From the NCBI GenBank assembly GCA_050250755.1, contig JBFWOB010000001.1:186001-250000 (forward strand): a stretch of DNA of 64,000 nt. The letters are read 5' to 3'. Origin of the DNA: Ga0077555 sp050250755 (GTDB taxonomy: Bacteria; Pseudomonadota; Alphaproteobacteria; Rhizobiales; Hyphomicrobiaceae). Made by a program: the position numbers and the translations under genes. The notes below the pieces were generated by a model. It was not told the origin of the DNA. It did not search any database and was given only the letters and a program-made list of their open reading frames with translations. Below, piece by piece: positions 60,105 through 64,000 of this stretch (the first letter of the stretch is position 1; every line of letters begins with the position of its first letter).

Positions 60105-61850
60105 GTGAGCCATGTGAAGACGGTTCTCGTCATTGGCGCGACGGGTGTCTTCGGCAGCCGGCTCGCGGCGCATCTGGCGCGAACGCCGGAGTATCGTCTC
60201 GTGCTGTCGTCGCGCTCGATTGCGCGCGCGAACGGGCTGGTCGAAGAGCTTGCTGCTCGACCGGCGACGAAAGCAGCACTGGCCGGTGTTGTGATCGATG
60301 TGCGGGCGAACCTCGGCGATATGTTGTCAGAGGTATGTCCGAGCGTCGTGGTCGATTGCTCTGGGCCATTCCAGCGAATGGATTACCGGACGCCTCTGGC
60401 CGTTGCGGAAGCAGGCGCTCATTTCGTCGATCTCGCGGATGCGCGAAGCTACGTTCTCGGCTTCGAGACGGCGCTCGATCCCATCTTTCGCAGAAAGGGG
60501 CTGACGGCATTGACGGGCGCCAGCTCGTCGCCAGCGCTTGCGGTGTCGGCCGTCGCATCGTTGGCCGATGGCTGGCAGCGCGTCGATCACATCGATGTCG
60601 CGATTACGCCGGGCGGCCAATCCGACATTGGGGAGGCGGCGGTCGCAGCGGCCTTGAGCTACTGCGGACGGCCCGTCCCGATTGTCGATGGCGGCAAGCT
60701 CAGTGATTCCGTTGGATGGGGCTCGTCCCGGAGGTTCGAAATTGAAGGGCTCGGCCGCCGCGCGGTCGCACCCGTCGAGACAGCAGATGCTGAGCTGCTT
60801 CACGAGCTTTATCCGGACGTTACCAGCATTCGGTTCTGGGCAGGGCTCGAGTCGTTTTTCGAGCAACGAGGGATGCGGCTGCTGGCAGAGTTGAAGAAAA
60901 GAGGCTTTCTGCGGCAGCCCGAAAAGCTCGGATCGCTTCTCGTGAAGGCGCGAAAGCTGACCAGGTTCGCGACGGATACGACCGGAGCAATGTTGGTGCG
61001 AGTGGTCGGCCTCGACGCGGCAGGTCGGTGGACTGAAGCCGAGTGGCGATTGATTGCGCGCGAGAACCAAGGCCCGCAAGTTCCGCCGTCTCCTGCCGCA
61101 GCGGCCGTGCGCGCGATACTGAACGGAAAGATTCCGCCTGGAGCGCGGCCGGCACTGGCGCTCCCGCTCGAAGCCATCGAAATGGAGCTCGAAGGTTATG
61201 CCATCGAGACTGCGAGAACAGTGCAACACTCGGATCGCTGCATCGTTCAGAGCGCCGTTGGGGATGGTGCGTTCGATACCTTGCCCTCCGCCGTCAAGAC
61301 ATTCCATCGGATCGATGGGGCTTGCATTTGGGCCGGACGGGCATCCGTCGAAACGGCGGCAAACTTTGTTGCGCGCTGCGTCGCGCAGGGCATGGGATTT
61401 CCGGCGCCCGGGACAGACGTACCTGTGACGGTGGTGGTCAGGCGGGAGGCCTCCGCCCCAGGCAACGGACCACCGATCGAAACCTGGACGCGAAGCTTCT
61501 CGGGTCACCCTTTTGCCTCGCGCTTGGACTCGCCCGCAGCAGGTTGTGCTTGGGAAAGCTTTGGGGCTCTGACGTTTCGGCTTAGGCTCAACGTGCAAGA
61601 CGGCAAGCTTTTCTTTCCCGTCAGCGACTGGCGCATAGGCAGCCTTCGGCTTCCGGTGAGTCTGGCGCCACGATCGGATGCTTGCGAGTGGGAGGACGAG
61701 AGCGGCCGCTTCAACTTCGATGTCCGCCTCAGCTATCCGATACTTGGCCAGTTGGTTCGCTATAAGGGCTGGCTGAAACCCAGGGAACGGCCGGTTGGGT
61801 CCGAGCCTCACGAGACTTTACCGCGAAAGCTGATCGCGAGACCGGGTTAG
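60105..61850 (+). CDS. Saccharopine dehydrogenase-like protein with DUF4166 domain
   Basis: I start this 581-aa protein at the GTG at 60105 (reads VSHVKTVLVIGATG), with GGAG 10 nt upstream; the frame is open further 5' but overlaps the DCC gene. The N-terminal region (1-340) is a Rossmann fold of the saccharopine dehydrogenase NADP-binding type (VLVIGATGVFGSRLAAHL, DCSGPFQRMDYRTPLAVAEAG). The C-terminal region (about 390-560) is DUF4166 (FHRIDGACIWAGRASVE, WTRSFSGHPFASRL, FRLRLNVQDGKLFFPVSDWRIG). This two-part arrangement with a DCC protein just upstream is a recurrent set. The reaction is unknown. Confidence 0.88.
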   Translation: MSHVKTVLVIGATGVFGSRLAAHLARTPEYRLVLSSRSIARANGLVEELAARPATKAALAGVVIDVRANLGDMLSEVCPSVVVDCSGPFQRMDYRTPLAVAEAGAHFVDLADARSYVLGFETALDPIFRRKGLTALTGASSSPALAVSAVASLADGWQRVDHIDVAITPGGQSDIGEAAVAAALSYCGRPVPIVDGGKLSDSVGWGSSRRFEIEGLGRRAVAPVETADAELLHELYPDVTSIRFWAGLESFFEQRGMRLLAELKKRGFLRQPEKLGSLLVKARKLTRFATDTTGAMLVRVVGLDAAGRWTEAEWRLIARENQGPQVPPSPAAAAVRAILNGKIPPGARPALALPLEAIEMELEGYAIETARTVQHSDRCIVQSAVGDGAFDTLPSAVKTFHRIDGACIWAGRASVETAANFVARCVAQGMGFPAPGTDVPVTVVVRREASAPGNGPPIETWTRSFSGHPFASRLDSPAAGCAWESFGALTFRLRLNVQDGKLFFPVSDWRIGSLRLPVSLAPRSDACEWEDESGRFNFDVRLSYPILGQLVRYKGWLKPRERPVGSEPHETLPRKLIARPG

Positions 61851-61869
61851 CGGACGCAGACGCACCCAA

Positions 61870-62115
61870 CTAAGCACGCGTTTTCCAGATGCCGCCAACG
61901 CGCGCCTTGAGATCGAGCATCGGACCCTTGGATGCGCTGGGTACAGCGACACCGCGTCGTCTCGGTGGCCAGACGGTCTGCCCGAAGCGGTCGACGATGT
62001 CGACTGGAATGAAACGGGAGCGCAAGGCAATCGGAACCCAAGAGCGAACCCAGTACTTCTGATGGGCGATAGGGGAGACTTCGTCGCCGACCGGGCCTGC
62101 GTTTAGCCATGGCAA
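61870..62115 (-). CDS. Hypothetical ORF, possibly the end of a degraded gene
   Basis: A minus-strand frame of about 81 codons (TTG at 62115) lies between two plus-strand genes. It reads WVRSWVPIALRSRFIPVDIV and RGVAVPSASKGPMLDL with GC-rich third positions and a Trp/Arg-rich content, and looks coding rather than random. The frame is open further upstream to a stop at about 62175 without a good start codon or ribosome-binding site. It may be the 3' end of an eroded gene. No family is recognised. Confidence 0.3.
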   Translation of the reverse strand: MPWLNAGPVGDEVSPIAHQKYWVRSWVPIALRSRFIPVDIVDRFGQTVWPPRRRGVAVPSASKGPMLDLKARVGGIWKTRA

Positions 62116-62232
62116 CGAAGTGAGGATGAAGCTCGGTTCGCAAGGGTGACTTCGAGGAAGTGTCGTGTCAGTTTAGCCGCGCATGCAGGGGCAACCTGCA
62201 GCCTGCCGTCACATCTAAAAGGGCCAAGAACT

Positions 62233-63336
62233 ATGAACGATTTCGCATCGGCGCATGCCGCGGGTGACACGGCGCATGCCGTCACTCAGGCGCTGGCCGC
62301 GCAATTTGGCAATGTCAGTGGGCACACGGTTGGCTTTCTTTACGTCACGAGTCCGATAGCGGTCGAATTGCACGAAATGGTCGCCACCCTGAAACGGACC
62401 ACCGGTATTGCAACCTGGGTTGGCACGGCCGGTCATGGTATCTGTGGCAACGGCATCGAGTATTGGGCACGCCCGGCCGCGACGGCGTTGACGGTCCGGT
62501 TGGCCGAAGGCAGTTACAGTACGTTGCCGTCGCTCGAGACGCCTGAAACTGTTGAGAGCACGGCAAGACTAGGTTCGGCTCCCGGGTTGGGCGTCGTGCA
62601 TGGCGACCCCAGGAACGGCAAGGTCGTCGAACTCGTCGAGGCGCTGTCGGATGTGAGCGGCGCCTATCTCGTCGGCGGATTGACGTCGGCCAACGACAGC
62701 TACGCGCAGATCACCGGAAGTCGCGTTGTCGATGGTGGAATATCTGGCCTCTTGATCGGCGGACGACTCAGCATTGCGGTCGGGCTGACACAGGGATGCT
62801 CGCCGATCGGGCCGGTACACGAGGTCACGCGCTGCGAGGGGCAAATCGCGGCCATGCTCGACCAGCAGTCCGCATATGACGTGATGTGCGAGGATATTGG
62901 CATCGCGGAAGGTGCCGATCCTCGCCCGTGGCTTGCCAACGTGCATGCCGCGTTCCCGGTGAAGGGATCGAACGAGGCCGACTATGTTGTGCGCAATCTG
63001 ATCGGCATAGACCCCCGCCAAGGTCTCGTTGCCATTGCTGAGAGCATGCACCCCGGCGACCGTGTCATGTTCGTGAGGCGCGATGCCGAAAGCGCGTCAA
63101 AAGACCTCGATCGGATGCTTGCTGGCTTGCGCTCGCGACTATCCGCGCCACCAAAGGCCGGGCTCTACTACTCGTGCGTGGCGCGCGGCCCCAATCTGTT
63201 CAAGCAGGAGCACCACGAGATGCGCGCCATTCGGGAGGTGTTCGGCGATATCCCGATTGCCGGCTTCTTCGGCAACGGCGAAATCTCCGAGGATCGTGTC
63301 TACGGCTACACTGGGGTGCTCACATTGTTTTCGTAG
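62233..63336 (+). CDS. FIST domain protein (putative small-ligand sensor)
   Basis: A 367-aa soluble protein, started at the ATG at 62233 after AAAAGGG. It shows the FIST_N pattern (GFLYVTSPIAVELHEMV, TGIATWVGTAGHGICGNG, GAYLVGGLTSAN) and the FIST_C end (FVRRDAESASKDLDRML, GLYYSCVARGPNLF, IAGFFGNGEISEDRVYGYTG). The CxxR near SCVARG and the GNGEI-P-like end are typical. FIST proteins are proposed to bind amino acids or other small molecules and signal to partner kinases or cyclases; no such partner gene is adjacent. Confidence 0.92.
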   Translation: MNDFASAHAAGDTAHAVTQALAAQFGNVSGHTVGFLYVTSPIAVELHEMVATLKRTTGIATWVGTAGHGICGNGIEYWARPAATALTVRLAEGSYSTLPSLETPETVESTARLGSAPGLGVVHGDPRNGKVVELVEALSDVSGAYLVGGLTSANDSYAQITGSRVVDGGISGLLIGGRLSIAVGLTQGCSPIGPVHEVTRCEGQIAAMLDQQSAYDVMCEDIGIAEGADPRPWLANVHAAFPVKGSNEADYVVRNLIGIDPRQGLVAIAESMHPGDRVMFVRRDAESASKDLDRMLAGLRSRLSAPPKAGLYYSCVARGPNLFKQEHHEMRAIREVFGDIPIAGFFGNGEISEDRVYGYTGVLTLFS

Positions 63337-63348
63337 GTTCTCGCTCGC

Positions 63349-63999
63349 TCATGTCGCTCGACCGAGTGCGGCCGCTGTCAGCACGGCGAGCGACACCTTT
63401 TGTTGGCCTGTCGCATCGAAGTTCTCAGGCGCGAGCCATTGCTCGTAGGCGGCTTTGAGGGCGGGCCAATCCTCGTCGACCATGGCGAACCACGTTGTGT
63501 CGCGCGAGCGCCCCTTGACGATGACCGCGCGTCTGAAATGGCCCTCGTAGGTAAAACCGAAGCGCTCGGCGGCGCTGCGTGACGGCGCATTGAGGGCATC
63601 GCATTTCCACTCGAAGCGTCGGTAGCCAAGCTCGTCGAACACGTACTTCGCGAACAGATAATTCGCCTCGGTCGAGATCGGCGTCCGAGAGATCGCCGGC
63701 CCCCAATAGATGCTGCCAGTTTCGATGCAGCGGTGCGCCGGCGTGATCCGCATGAGGGTTTGGCGACCCTCGCAGCGGCCTGTCCGCTTGTCGATGACGG
63801 CAAAGACCAGTGGATCGGTCGAAACTTCCGCTTTCGCGAGCCAATCATCCATCTCTGCCAGGGACGCGGGTGGCTCTTCGAACAGGTAGCGAAAGCGTCG
63901 CGCGGCATCGGGCGGTGTCGAGGCCTCGTAAAGCTCGGTGCGATGGCGTTTCCCATCGATCGGTTCTAACCGACAGTAGCGGCCATCAAGGACAACACG
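63349..63999 (-). CDS. GNAT family N-acetyltransferase (5' end outside the window)
   Basis: The frame is open to the end of the window, beginning RVVLDGRYCRLEPIDGKRHR, so its start lies beyond it and the first ATG inside (63852) is not the real start. The domain is a RimJ/RimL-type GNAT: the N-terminal LEPID strand, MDDWLAKAEVSTDPLVFAVID, then GSIYWGPAISRTPISTEANYLF, the segment YRRFEWKCDALNAPSRSAAERFG with the conserved Asn, and FTYEGHFRRAVIVKGRSRDT. It transfers an acetyl group from acetyl-CoA to an unknown amine. Confidence 0.9.
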   Translation of the reverse strand, partial: RVVLDGRYCRLEPIDGKRHRTELYEASTPPDAARRFRYLFEEPPASLAEMDDWLAKAEVSTDPLVFAVIDKRTGRCEGRQTLMRITPAHRCIETGSIYWGPAISRTPISTEANYLFAKYVFDELGYRRFEWKCDALNAPSRSAAERFGFTYEGHFRRAVIVKGRSRDTTWFAMVDEDWPALKAAYEQWLAPENFDATGQQKVSLAVLTAAALGRAT

Positions 64000-64000
64000 A

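Noticed and set aside
1..64000. CRISPR array, rRNA or tRNA genes
   Set aside because: No regularly spaced direct repeats and no cloverleaf or rRNA-like sequence was noticed on reading; a tRNA scan was not possible.

Overview
The window looks like chromosomal DNA from a high-GC alphaproteobacterium, most likely of the order Hyphomicrobiales (Bradyrhizobium/Xanthobacteraceae-like). The grounds are an imuA-imuB-dnaE2 mutagenesis cassette preceded by an alphaproteobacterial GTTC-N7-GTTC LexA box, a very large number of periplasmic solute-binding proteins (TRAP, TAXI, TctC/Bug and ABC types), and proteins of a typical rhizobial kind (DUF2200, GFA-like, FIST, DUF4166). I found no rRNA, tRNA or CRISPR array. 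The assignment is inferred from gene content, not from a marker gene.

Layout. 1-4.6 kb: the 3' part of a giant WD40 protein (three seven-bladed propellers visible) and a secreted Sel1-like protein. 4.9-9.3 kb: an outer-membrane barrel, a Tat-type amidohydrolase and three small cytoplasmic proteins. 9.8-11.3 kb: an SDR dehydrogenase beside decayed IS ends and a truncated propeller gene. 11.4-26.3 kb: a dense transporter block with three complete TRAP systems (QMP, PQM, PQM) and one TAXI-TRAP pair. NhaA lies inside the block and an NhaD-type antiporter lies directly after it, so Na+-coupled uptake and Na+ extrusion sit together. 28.3-33.9 kb: the SOS mutasome dnaE2-imuB-imuA. 34.3-37.2 kb: a quinone-oxidoreductase-like enzyme and a ThDP lyase of the oxalyl-CoA decarboxylase/2-hydroxyacyl-CoA lyase group. 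37.4-38.4 kb: small secreted proteins, including a 67-residue double-glycine-leader peptide with a Pro/Trp-rich core. 38.6-45.8 kb: a TctC binding protein, an orphan ABC binding protein, an MBL hydrolase, an amidohydrolase and an MFS transporter. 45.8-50.4 kb: a cell-envelope group (caspase-like, M19 dipeptidase, permuted NlpC/P60, LAS endopeptidase). 50.5-51.6 kb: a second, nearly identical TctC copy. 51.7-54.0 kb: a retron-type reverse transcriptase fused to a TIR domain, flanked by an IS110-family transposase remnant and AT-richer DNA. 54.4-64 kb: a second amidohydrolase, HdeD, a membrane metallophosphoesterase, a DCC/DUF4166 operon, a FIST protein and a GNAT acetyltransferase cut by the window edge.

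The strongest candidate for an unusual system is the RT-TIR gene (51841-53532). It carries the retron hallmarks NAxxH, YADD and VTG, a TIR effector with its conserved Glu, and an unusual Pro-rich tail. A 12-nt imperfect inverted repeat about 190 nt apart lies just upstream and could be the a1/a2 arms of the retron ncRNA. The second candidate is the orphan double-glycine peptide at 38151-38354, which has operator-like inverted repeats in its leader region.
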